This document shows positions 1-6,748 of a DNA stretch of 49,854 nt, in pieces (position 1 is the first letter of the stretch; each line of letters starts with the position of its first letter). Made by a program: the position numbers and the translations under genes. The DNA comes from Clostridia bacterium. Lineage in GTDB: Bacteria > Bacillota > Clostridia > TANB77 > CAG-508. The DNA is taken from positions 1 to 49,854 of the forward strand of contig JAFROW010000003.1 in assembly GCA_017429505.1 (NCBI GenBank), in the 5' to 3' direction. Under the pieces are notes generated by a model. It was not told the DNA's origin. It did no database searches and saw nothing but the letters and a program-made list of their open reading frames with translations.

Positions 1-28
1 CCTCTTTGTGATAAGTTATCTCTACCAT
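1..28 (-). CDS. 5' end of a gene leaving the window, possibly TnpV-like
   Basis: An ATG on the minus strand (28-26) follows a good AGGAGG ribosome site at 42-37 with 8 bases between. Only nine codons are visible, MVEITYHKE. TnpV proteins of Firmicutes mobile elements often begin with a similar short Thr-Tyr stretch, and a full TnpV gene lies at 2612, so TnpV is a reasonable guess. Nine residues cannot prove it. Confidence 0.4.
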
Positions 29-129
29 AATAAAATCCTCCTAAAATTTAATTTTACTACTTTTTAGAACTATATTTTATATCGTTTTCAGCTATCTACA
101 AATATAAATTTTTAAAAGTGTACTTAACT

Positions 130-169
130 TAAGTCTACTGGGTTAGGACTTATGACAAGGTCAAAGTCC
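130..169 (+). other. Hairpin upstream of a MobV gene, candidate oriT
   Basis: GGACTTATGAC (146-156) and GTCAAAGTCC (160-169) form a ten-pair hairpin with one bulged A and an AAG loop. An overlapping dyad pairs TAAGTC (130-135) with GACTTA across TACTGGGTTAG. It sits about 35 bases before a MobV relaxase gene, where the origin of transfer of MobV plasmids and elements usually lies. The hairpin is seen directly; the oriT role is inferred from position. Confidence 0.4.
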
Positions 170-203
170 TGCGCTTCGAAGAAAGTTCAAGGAGGTACTA
201 ATA

Positions 204-1590
204 ATGGAGCAAGAATTAGCTTATTCATTTCACTTGGGCAGTGATAAAAACAAAAGTAAAGTAGCCAAAAAGACGGCTAAAGGAAATATATCTGGAACAA
301 CTTCTCTTTCAAATAATGCTATTCAAAATGCAAATGATTTATCAAGAGTAAATAAGCATAATTTACGAGATTATGATAATCAAAGAGAATTAATTACTAC
401 TATTTATGGAACTAATGATATTGTAGAAGATGTTAAACAAGTCTATTTAGATGAATTTGAACAAGCTAGAATTGAATATAATAGCAAAACAAGAGCAGAT
501 AGACAAGTTAAAGATTACTTTCAAAAAGTGTGTAATTCTCAAAATGATATTGCTTGTGAAATTATTATAGAACTTGGAGATATGGAATTTTGGCAAGATA
601 AAGATGATGAATATAGATTTAAGATGATAGATGTATATAAAGAACAAGTTGAAGATTTAACTAAAATCGTACCAAACTTTAAAATAGCAAATCGGAACTA
701 TACATTTCGATGAAGTTTCGCCACATATTCATATAGTTGGAGTTCCTGTAAGTGATGATAATAAAAGAGGAATGAAGAAACAAGTTGCTAAATCTAAAAT
801 ATTTAACAGAGAGTCATTGACAGAATTACAGGATAAGATGAGAAATTGCTGTATAAAATCATATAACAAGTATTATGAAAAGAACTCTATGCTAAAACAA
901 AAGCAAAAAGGCAGAAATCAAGATATAAAAGTAAAAGATATGGGAGATTACAGAAAAATTAAGAAACAACTGGCTCAAAAAGAAGAAAAATTACAAGAGG
1001 TGAATAATCAAACAAATAAACTTGATATTGCTAGTAATGATATAAATGAGATACTAGATAATTTAAAGCCGACTAAACTAAATAAAAATAATATGCTTAT
1101 TTCAAGTGAGAATGTAGAAATTATTAAAAATTATACAAAAGATGTAAAAGATACCACAAAAACAATTAGAAATGTAAATGACTTAAATATGGCGATTCGA
1201 GATTTTGAACATTCTGCTTTTGAAGTAAGACAAGAAAACAGTTCTCTAAAATATGAATTAGAACTAAAAGATGAAGAAATCGGAAGATTAAAAAATGCTA
1301 TTTCTAAAAAAGATAAAATTATTGATAAATTACAAACTGAAAAGGAAAGTCTAAAACAGCAATTACAAAAATTTAAAGGCTTTTGGCATAAAACTATAAA
1401 ATACTTCCAAGACAAAATAAATTATAATGGAGATAAAAGTTTTATAGAAGTTGCAAAAGATTTATTTATAAATAAAATATTTGATAACCACGAATATGAG
1501 ATTGTAACAGACAGAAGAAAAAAGGTAAAGACAATAGATGAAATTGAAGCAATTAAAGGTAAAAAGAAAAACAATATGGAATTGAAATAA
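204..1590 (+). pseudogene. MobV (Mob/Pre) relaxase broken by a one-base insertion
   Basis: This was a plasmid-mobilization relaxase of the Mob/Pre family, which nicks oriT and starts conjugative transfer. The first frame (204-713) has the N-terminal domain with the HNLRDY motif. The metal-binding motif HFDEVSPHIH is in the next frame from 694. Removing one base near 693 (ATCGG to ATGG) joins both frames into about 461 residues, the usual MobV length, with a charged coiled-coil C-terminus. The start has a strong AAGGAGG site 8 bases upstream. As read, the protein lacks its catalytic histidines and should be dead, unless the extra base is a sequencing error. The intact relaxase at 5526 belongs to the neighbouring element. 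Confidence 0.85.
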
Positions 1591-1607
1591 AGGAGTTGAT
1601 TTTAGTT

Positions 1608-1913
1608 ATGGAAAATGAAAATGTGAAATATTTAATAGATATGATTAACAAAATGAATATAAAAGATAAGTTAAGGCTTGCAATTTGTATGAGTCAAGAC
1701 AAATGGTCTGGACTAAAATTTAATACAAAAGAAAATTATGAGAAATTTGATAATATGCTAAAAAGCATAGATGAAGAATATAGAACTACAAATATAAATA
1801 TGGCAAAGTATTTTAATGTGATGTTTGCAGAGGCTAAACTTATGGAATCACCAGTAGAACAACAAAATCAAGTAGCTTTATATTTATTTAATAGTATAAA
1901 TTTGGAAAAATAA
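1608..1913 (+). CDS. Small hypothetical protein after the mob gene
   Basis: A 101-residue soluble, charged protein that I do not recognise. The ATG at 1608 lies 12 bases after an AGGAG site (1591-1595); an in-frame TTG at 1596 directly touches that site and is less likely. It follows the mob pseudogene by 17 bases, so both were probably one transcript, ended by the dyad at 1929. No signal peptide, membrane segment or cysteine motif is visible. Small accessory genes after relaxases are common in mobile elements, but nothing in the sequence gives a function. Confidence 0.6.
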   Translation: MENENVKYLIDMINKMNIKDKLRLAICMSQDKWSGLKFNTKENYEKFDNMLKSIDEEYRTTNINMAKYFNVMFAEAKLMESPVEQQNQVALYLFNSINLEK

Positions 1914-1928
1914 ACGAATAGTAATAAA

Positions 1929-1969
1929 TTTAAAGACTAATATATTATTATGATGTGTTAGTCTTTAAA
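1929..1969. terminator. Hairpin between converging genes
   Basis: TTTAAAGACTAA and its exact complement TTAGTCTTTAAA form a 12-bp stem between the small gene ending at 1913 and the XRE gene ending at 1975 on the other strand. It fits a bidirectional terminator, although the T run after it is short. Confidence 0.6.
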
Positions 1970-1974
1970 AGCTT

Positions 1975-2217
1975 TTATATACTTATATTAAATACATCAG
2001 CAGATACTTTGAATATTTTAGCAAAAGCAAATAATTCGAAATCTTGCACAAGACGGTTATTATTCTCTATTTTAGAAATTTCTTTAGATGTTAAGTCTAC
2101 TCCTTCTAGTTGTAATTTTTCTGCTAAATCTTGCTGAGACATATTTGCTTCTTTTCTTAATTCTTTTAATTTATTTCCAGATATATTTCTTACATCGTTA
2201 TATTTTTTTATCTTCAT
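1975..2217 (-). CDS. XRE-family HTH regulator
   Basis: An 80-residue DNA-binding protein that is nearly all one Cro/C1-type helix-turn-helix. The core runs from LKELRKEANMSQQDLAEKL through SKEISKIENNNR, the classic recognition-helix pattern. The start at 2217 has a GAGGTAG ribosome site. It is divergent from the prepilin-like gene at 2383, and the 165 bases between them hold an 8-bp inverted repeat, so it may repress one or both promoters; this is inference. It resembles the regulator at 8446 (both end in a D-Y/F-E-L-F-A/G segment), so both probably come from mobile elements. Confidence 0.85.
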   Translation of the reverse strand: MKIKKYNDVRNISGNKLKELRKEANMSQQDLAEKLQLEGVDLTSKEISKIENNNRLVQDFELFAFAKIFKVSADVFNISI

Positions 2218-2382
2218 TTTTTTCTACCTCTTTCGCTTTATTAACGATTTTATTGTAATATTTTTCTTAAAAATACTATCTCTAATGAAGCGAAAATTTT
2301 GTAAAAATTACTTGCTTTTAAAAATGAATTGTGATAATATATAATTAAATTAAATTATTATACAAAAGATTGGAGGTGAAAA
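2218..2382. promoter_or_regulatory. Divergent promoter region with an 8-bp dyad
   Basis: The region separates the XRE gene (minus) from the prepilin-like gene (plus). TTTCGCTT (2231-2238) and AAGCGAAA (2288-2295) are exact inverted copies and could be an XRE operator. A plausible plus-strand promoter is TTGCTT (2312) with TAATAT (2335) at a 17-base spacing. A strong TGGAGGTG ribosome site precedes the ATG at 2383. Confidence 0.45.
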
Positions 2383-2523
2383 ATGCAAATGAGCAATACA
2401 AAAAAATCTTTAAAAACCAGTAATGGTATAACTTTAATAGCCCTTGTTATAACTATAATCGTAAATAGAGTATTTTATGACAAGAATAAAAAATATAGTA
2501 ATTTAGTGGGTTCTAGCCTATGA
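2383..2523 (+). pseudogene. 5' fragment of a prepilin-like gene split by the element
   Basis: The fragment encodes a basic leader and then GITLIALVITIIV, the start of a type IV prepilin-like methylation/cleavage helix in which the peptidase would cut after Gly. After codon 26 plus GT the reading passes into the mobile element, adds 19 unrelated residues and stops at 2521. The other part lies at 12566. Joining 2460 to 12566 gives an unbroken 236-residue protein continuing VLLILAGISISMLSG. The 46-residue product keeps only half a membrane helix and is unlikely to work. Confidence 0.9.
2438..2485 (+). other. attL: attL, left end of the integrated element
   Basis: Host pilin sequence ends at 2460 and element sequence starts after the shared GT at 2461-2462. 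The 23 bases at 2463-2485 are, in reverse complement, 18/23 identical to 12543-12565 at the other end. This gives the rebuilt attP two inverted arms around GT, as expected for large serine recombinases, which exchange at a 2-bp core. Confidence 0.85.
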
Positions 2524-2538
2524 TTTATATAAAATTAT

Positions 2539-2580
2539 AATAGAATTGTTATTGTAAAAGATAATAATTCTATTTTTTTA
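2539..2580 (+). terminator. Terminator just inside the left end
   Basis: AATAGAATT pairs with AATTCTATT, with TTAT/ATAA inside, followed by a run of seven T. It would stop transcription coming from the interrupted pilin promoter before it reaches the element's first gene. Confidence 0.75.
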
Positions 2581-2611
2581 GTTAAAAATAAGAAAAGGAG
2601 AATTTAAAAAA

Positions 2612-3007
2612 ATGAAAAATAAAGAATTAAAACAAACTATTATTGATGAAAGAACAGGAATTGAATATAATTTAGTTAATGGCTATTATATCCCAAATAT
2701 TGTATTACCCAAACCAAGAAGAACAGGAAATGTAGGAAAATATGGAAGAATGAGAGCAAGATACTTGAGAGAAAATAAAAAGGTGGAATATTCGTTAATG
2801 CTAATTGAAAATGAATTAACAAGTCATTTACTAGATATTGATGATATTTGTAGAGAAAGAGTTGATTTACTTGTAAAACAAATTGCAGAAAAAGAGAATG
2901 TAAATGAAGAATTAAAAGCACAAAATCAATTAGAATGGGTGGCTCGTATGAATAATATAAAAAATAGAGTAGAAGAAATTATAATAAACGAAATTATAAA
3001 TGTGTAA
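2612..3007 (+). CDS. tnpV: TnpV-family transposon-encoded protein
   Basis: A 131-residue protein with the TnpV layout: an N-terminal G-Y-Y-I-P-N-x-x-L-P segment (residues 24-33), a central R-x-R-Y-L-R-E-N-K-K block, an acidic D-I-D-D stretch and a C-terminal A-Q-N-Q-L-E-W-V-A-R-M-N-N segment. TnpV proteins occur in Tn4451-like and related Firmicutes mobile elements; their function is not established. The start follows AAGGAG by about 11 bases. It is the first gene inside the left end, behind its own upstream terminator. Family assignment is confident; role is unknown. Confidence 0.85.
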   Translation: MKNKELKQTIIDERTGIEYNLVNGYYIPNIVLPKPRRTGNVGKYGRMRARYLRENKKVEYSLMLIENELTSHLLDIDDICRERVDLLVKQIAEKENVNEELKAQNQLEWVARMNNIKNRVEEIIINEIINV

Positions 3008-3087
3008 AAAATTGGAAAAAATTTAAAATTACAATAGAAAAATAAGAAATAATATGATATAATTCTAGGCAGAAAGGAACGATAGCA

Positions 3088-4497
3088 ATGGTTGAAAAGT
3101 TAAACGATAATCTTTTAGAAATAATTAAAAAGAAAGAGAGAACAACAACAGAATTTAAAAAAGCAAAAAACAAATTGCCAAATAGTTTGTTCGAATCAAT
3201 ATGTGCAATGCTTAATCGCAATGGAGGACATATATTTTTAGGTGTTGATGATGATGGGACAATTTTAGGGATTGATGAAGAATATATACCACAAATGGAA
3301 AAAGATTTTGCTAATTTATGCAATAATCCTAGTAAAATTGAGCCTACTGTTTATTTGAATATTTACGAATATATGGTAGATAATAAAATAATATTATATA
3401 TCCCTGTTCACGAAAGTTCAATGGTGCATAAAACTAATAATATTGTTTATGATAGAAATATAGATGGAGATTATAAAGTAACAATACAAGAAAGGATTGC
3501 AAATATTTATATTAGAAAACAAGATTTTTATACGGAGAATAAAGTATTCCCATTTGCTGAAATGTCAGATCTAAGACCAGACTTAATAAAAAGAGCAAGG
3601 CAAATGGCAATAAACAACAGCAGAAAGCCACATATTTGGGCAGATATGACAGATGAAGAAATGTTAAGAAGTCTTGATTTTTATGCAAAAGACTTAAATA
3701 CAGGAAAAGAAGGTTTAATACTTGCAGCAATTTTATTATTTGGAAAAGATAATATTATAATGTCAGCTTTACCACATCATAAAACAGATGCAATATATAG
3801 AGTAAAAGATTTGGATAGATATGATGATAGAGATGATATTAGAACAAACTTGCTTGACAGTTATGATAGACTAATAGATTTTGTTGACAAACATTTAGAT
3901 GATAAGTTTTATATTGAAGGTACACAAAGAATAGATGTCAGAAATAAAATAGCTCGTGAGCTATGCAGTAATATTCTTATGCACAGAGAGTTTTCTAATC
4001 CATACCCAGCTAAATTGATAATAGAAAAAGATAAAATGTGGACTGAAAATGCAAATAAAGCTAAAAGAATTGGAAATATTGATATTAAAGCATTTTCTCC
4101 ATATCCTAAAAATCCTAAAATTGCAAAATTTTTCAAAGAAATTGGATTAGCAGATGAATTAGGCTCTGGTGTAAAGAATATGGTTAAATATACAAAAATA
4201 TATTCTGGTGGTGTTCCAGAATTTAAGGAAAATGATATTTTTACAACAATTATTCCATTAAATGCTACTGTAAATGACACTGTAAATGCTACTGTAAATG
4301 ACACTGTAAGATTAAATAAAACTGAAAAAGCTATTATTAATCTAATAAAACAAAACAATAATATTACACAAAAAGATTTATCAATTAAGTTAAGTGTAAG
4401 TGAATCAACAGTAAAAAGAAACACAAATAAATTAAAGAAAAAAGGTTTTTTAGATAGAGAAGGTTCTGATAAAAATGGATATTGGAAAATATTATGA
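3088..4497 (+). CDS. AlbA_2 / HATPase-type putative transcriptional regulator
   Basis: A 469-residue protein of the family often labelled 'RecG-related' or Schlafen AlbA_2. Residues about 12-140 are the AlbA_2 domain, with E-F-K near the start and the N-x-x-G-G-H-I-F-L-G-V-D-D-D-G core. The middle and C-terminal part (about 280-395) fits an HATPase_c_4 region ending in ELGSGVKNM. A linker made of perfect 24-bp DNA repeats (NATVNDTV twice) leads to a winged helix-turn-helix at about 415-469. Such proteins are common mobile-element cargo and probably sense a ligand or ATP state and bind DNA, but their targets are unknown. The start has a GAAAGGA site about 10 bases before the ATG at 3088. Confidence 0.8.
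   Translation: MVEKLNDNLLEIIKKKERTTTEFKKAKNKLPNSLFESICAMLNRNGGHIFLGVDDDGTILGIDEEYIPQMEKDFANLCNNPSKIEPTVYLNIYEYMVDNKIILYIPVHESSMVHKTNNIVYDRNIDGDYKVTIQERIANIYIRKQDFYTENKVFPFAEMSDLRPDLIKRARQMAINNSRKPHIWADMTDEEMLRSLDFYAKDLNTGKEGLILAAILLFGKDNIIMSALPHHKTDAIYRVKDLDRYDDRDDIRTNLLDSYDRLIDFVDKHLDDKFYIEGTQRIDVRNKIARELCSNILMHREFSNPYPAKLIIEKDKMWTENANKAKRIGNIDIKAFSPYPKNPKIAKFFKEIGLADELGSGVKNMVKYTKIYSGGVPEFKENDIFTTIIPLNATVNDTVNATVNDTVRLNKTEKAIINLIKQNNNITQKDLSIKLSVSESTVKRNTNKLKKKGFLDREGSDKNGYWKIL
4261..4308 (+). repeat. Two perfect 24-bp tandem repeats in the AlbA_2 gene linker
   Basis: AATGCTACTGTAAATGACAC plus TGTA is repeated exactly, each copy built of two similar 12-bp units. It encodes the flexible linker NATVNDTVNATVNDTV between the ATP-binding part and the DNA-binding domain. 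The unit is a multiple of three, so copy-number change would alter linker length but not frame. Confidence 0.9.
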
Positions 4498-4517
4498 ATT
4501 TTAAAGTAATTTTATAA

Positions 4518-4549
4518 TGTAATTTGGCAACCGCGGTTGCCAAATTACA
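4518..4549. repeat. Perfect 32-bp palindrome
   Basis: TGTAATTTGGCAACCG is followed directly by its exact reverse complement, with centre CCGCGG. It begins 21 bases after the AlbA_2 stop codon. It has no T run of its own, and a separate terminator hairpin follows at 4555. It could be an operator for a dimeric regulator or an extrusion/nicking site. Confidence 0.85.
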
Positions 4550-4554
4550 ATAAA

Positions 4555-4596
4555 AATAACATTAGATTTTTTGAAAAGTCTAGTGTTATTTTTTTA
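4555..4596 (+). terminator. Rho-independent terminator after the AlbA_2 gene
   Basis: AATAACATTAGA pairs with TCTAGTGTTATT (one wobble) and is followed by eight T. It ends the TnpV/AlbA_2 transcript. Confidence 0.85.
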
Positions 4597-4708
4597 CTGA
4601 AATTTTCTATCTACACTCATCAAGATATAAACTTATACTACTTCAATATAAAAAATCAAAATAAAGGCATTTTCGTGCGAAAGAATTTGAATGAAAGGAG
4701 GGTATTAA

Positions 4709-5140
4709 ATGCAAAAATTGAATTTAAAAGGTATATGGATACCAATAGAAATATTAACAGATAAAAAATTAAGTGATAAAGAAAAAACAATATATGCCAT
4801 AATAATATATTTGAGCAAAGAAAATAATTATTGCTATTGTACCAATAAAACCATAAGCGAATTATTGAATATAACAATAACACAAGTATCAAGATTAGTA
4901 AATTCGTTAAAAGATAAGAACTATATAAATATTGAATTGATATACAAAGATAATAGCAAACAAGTAGAAATGAGAAAGCTAATTCCAATACAAAAATATA
5001 ATGATACCTATTTACAAAAAGTACAATGCCCTCCCCACAAAAATGTTAATACCCCTATTGATGAAAATGTTAAGGATAATAAATATAATAATAAAAATAT
5101 AAATAAATATAATGGCACAAAACAAAACTACAAAAAGTAA
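4709..5140 (+). CDS. Winged-helix (HTH_36-like) protein with an early stop codon
   Basis: A 143-residue protein with an N-terminal winged helix (about residues 5-85: L-S-D-K-E-K-T-I-Y-A, then T-N-K-T-I-S-E-L-L and a recognition helix T-Q-V-S-R-L-V-N-S-L), then an Asn/Lys-rich linker. Proteins like this are found in mobile elements and phages as replication or regulatory proteins. The start has an AAAGGAGG site 8 bases upstream. The same frame stays open after the TAA at 5138 and encodes KANFEERDYTGFDF and more to a TAA ending at 5218. That looks like the N-F-x-x-R-x-Y tail of the family, so the TAA at 5138 is probably a nonsense mutation. The DNA-binding part is intact and may still work. Confidence 0.7.
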   Translation: MQKLNLKGIWIPIEILTDKKLSDKEKTIYAIIIYLSKENNYCYCTNKTISELLNITITQVSRLVNSLKDKNYINIELIYKDNSKQVEMRKLIPIQKYNDTYLQKVQCPPHKNVNTPIDENVKDNKYNNKNINKYNGTKQNYKK

Positions 5141-5241
5141 AAGGCTAATTTTGAAGAAAGAGATTATACAGGTTTTGACTTTACTAAACTATATGCAAAT
5201 GCAGATATTATTGCATAAGTTAGTATATTTGCATATAGCAA

Positions 5242-5286
5242 AACAGCAATTAAAGTAGATGATACTACTTTGGTTGCTGTTTTTTT
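5242..5286 (+). terminator. Rho-independent terminator after the HTH gene
   Basis: AACAGCAA with AAAGTAG pairs with CTACTTT and TTGCTGTT (two G-U pairs between), followed by seven T. Confidence 0.9.
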
Positions 5287-5429
5287 AGTTAAAGTTGCCA
5301 GTGGCAATTTTAACTAAAACCTAAAAAATACGAGCAAGTATTTTTTAGGCAAAAGGGTTGTAGGGAAAATGAAATTTCCCTGCTACAACTAACACTTTTA
5401 GCGATAGCGTTTAAAAAGTGTTGTAGTTG
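5283..5429 (+). other. Cluster of four consecutive hairpins before the relaxase, candidate oriT or leader RNA
   Basis: There are four stems in a row. A 17-bp stem at 5283-5319 (TTTTAGTTAAAGTTGCC, loop AGT). A perfect 12-bp stem at 5320-5349 (CCTAAAAAATAC, loop GAGCAA). GTTGTAG (5357) with CTACAAC (5383), plus GGAAA/TTTCC. AACACTTTT (5391) with AAAAGTGTT (5414). CTACAA (5383) can instead pair with TTGTAG (5421), so two folds compete. The cluster fills most of the gap before the MobV gene and has no open frame. An oriT or an RNA control element are both possible. Confidence 0.55.
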
Positions 5430-5525
5430 TGTTACAAGACAAGTGAAAAAGAGCAGAATTTTATAAATAGGATGTCTTATTATTTAGCAAGTCAAAGAAG
5501 AAAAATTTAAAGGAGGATGATAAAA

Positions 5526-6713
5526 ATGAGTTATGCAATTATTAGAAACACAAAATACAAGAGAGAAAATTTAAAAGGAATATTTAGGCACAATGAGAGA
5601 AGAAATAAAAAATATTCAAATAAAAATATAGATAAGGAAAAATCATATTTAAACTATTCTCTAAAATCTCCACAATATAGTTATGAAAAGGAATTTGATA
5701 GAATAAGAGAACAATATAATTTGAAAGGACAAATTAAAAAAGTAAGTAATATAGCTTGTGAATATATAATAACATCAGATCACGATTATTTTGAAAATAT
5801 AGGAGAAGAAGAGACTAAAAGATTTTTTGAAACTGCATATAAATTTGTATGTGAATATAAAGATTTAGGAGAAAAGTATATAATGTCTGCGACAGTGCAT
5901 AGAGATGAACAAACACCTCATATGCACTTAATTTTTTTACCAGTAGTTCATACTACAGATAAAAAAGGAAATCCTATTGATAAACTTGCTTGTAGTGAAT
6001 TTTGGAAAGCAAAAGATAGTTATAGACAACTGCAAGATGCTTTTTATAAATATATGGTAAAGAACGGATTTGATTTGCAACGAGGCTTGCCAAAAGAAGA
6101 AACTAATAGAGAACATTACTCTGTTGAAGAATATAAGAAAATAACTAATTTCAAGCAAACAAAAGAAATTTTGAAAAATATGAAATTAGAATTGCCAGAT
6201 GTTCCAGAAATTGATGATATTAAAATCGCTAGATGGTCAAAAAAGAGAGATGAAAAGATTTTAGAAGATATTATAAAACCAAAAGATGATTTTATAAATA
6301 AATTATATCAAGATAATTGGCTAATGCACCAACAATTATTAAGACAAGAAAAAATGGTAGAAAAAGCAACAAAATATGAAAAAGAACGAAATAAAATTAT
6401 TGAAGATAATGAGAATTTGCACGATGAAGTAGAACAGATAAAAAATGATTACAAGCAAAAAGAATTTGATCTGGAATGGCAATATAAAAGCAAAATAAAA
6501 GGATTAGAAAAAGAAAATAACAAACTTCATAGAATTATTGATAAATTTCACGATACAATAGATAAATTCATTCATTGGATTTGCAAAAAGTTTGATATGG
6601 GAGCAGAGGATAATTTAGTTAGAGATTTTGAAAGAGAAAATCATACTTTATTAAATGCTGAAAAGCAAGTAAAAAGAGAAGATAGAGAAAAAGAAATAGG
6701 GTTAGAGAGATAA
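5526..6713 (+). CDS. MobV (Mob/Pre) relaxase of the element
   Basis: A 395-residue relaxase that should nick the element's oriT and lead the strand to a recipient using the transfer machinery of a helper element. It has the MobV metal-binding motif HRDEQTPHMH (about residue 122) and a HNERR segment near the N-terminus. The C-terminal third is a highly charged coiled coil (about 245-395), as usual in this family. The ATG at 5526 lies 9 bases after AGGAGG (5511-5516); the ATG at 5517 touches the ribosome site and is unlikely. The gene is intact, unlike the related gene at 204. A hairpin cluster, possibly oriT, lies just upstream. Confidence 0.88.
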   Translation: MSYAIIRNTKYKRENLKGIFRHNERRNKKYSNKNIDKEKSYLNYSLKSPQYSYEKEFDRIREQYNLKGQIKKVSNIACEYIITSDHDYFENIGEEETKRFFETAYKFVCEYKDLGEKYIMSATVHRDEQTPHMHLIFLPVVHTTDKKGNPIDKLACSEFWKAKDSYRQLQDAFYKYMVKNGFDLQRGLPKEETNREHYSVEEYKKITNFKQTKEILKNMKLELPDVPEIDDIKIARWSKKRDEKILEDIIKPKDDFINKLYQDNWLMHQQLLRQEKMVEKATKYEKERNKIIEDNENLHDEVEQIKNDYKQKEFDLEWQYKSKIKGLEKENNKLHRIIDKFHDTIDKFIHWICKKFDMGAEDNLVRDFERENHTLLNAEKQVKREDREKEIGLER

Positions 6714-6748
6714 AATTGAGATGGATTGATTCCATCTCATTAACAAAA

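Noticed and set aside
5138-5140. Alternative genetic code, suggested by two in-frame TAA codons
   Set aside because: TAA is used as a normal stop by many intact genes in the window, so local mutations are simpler.
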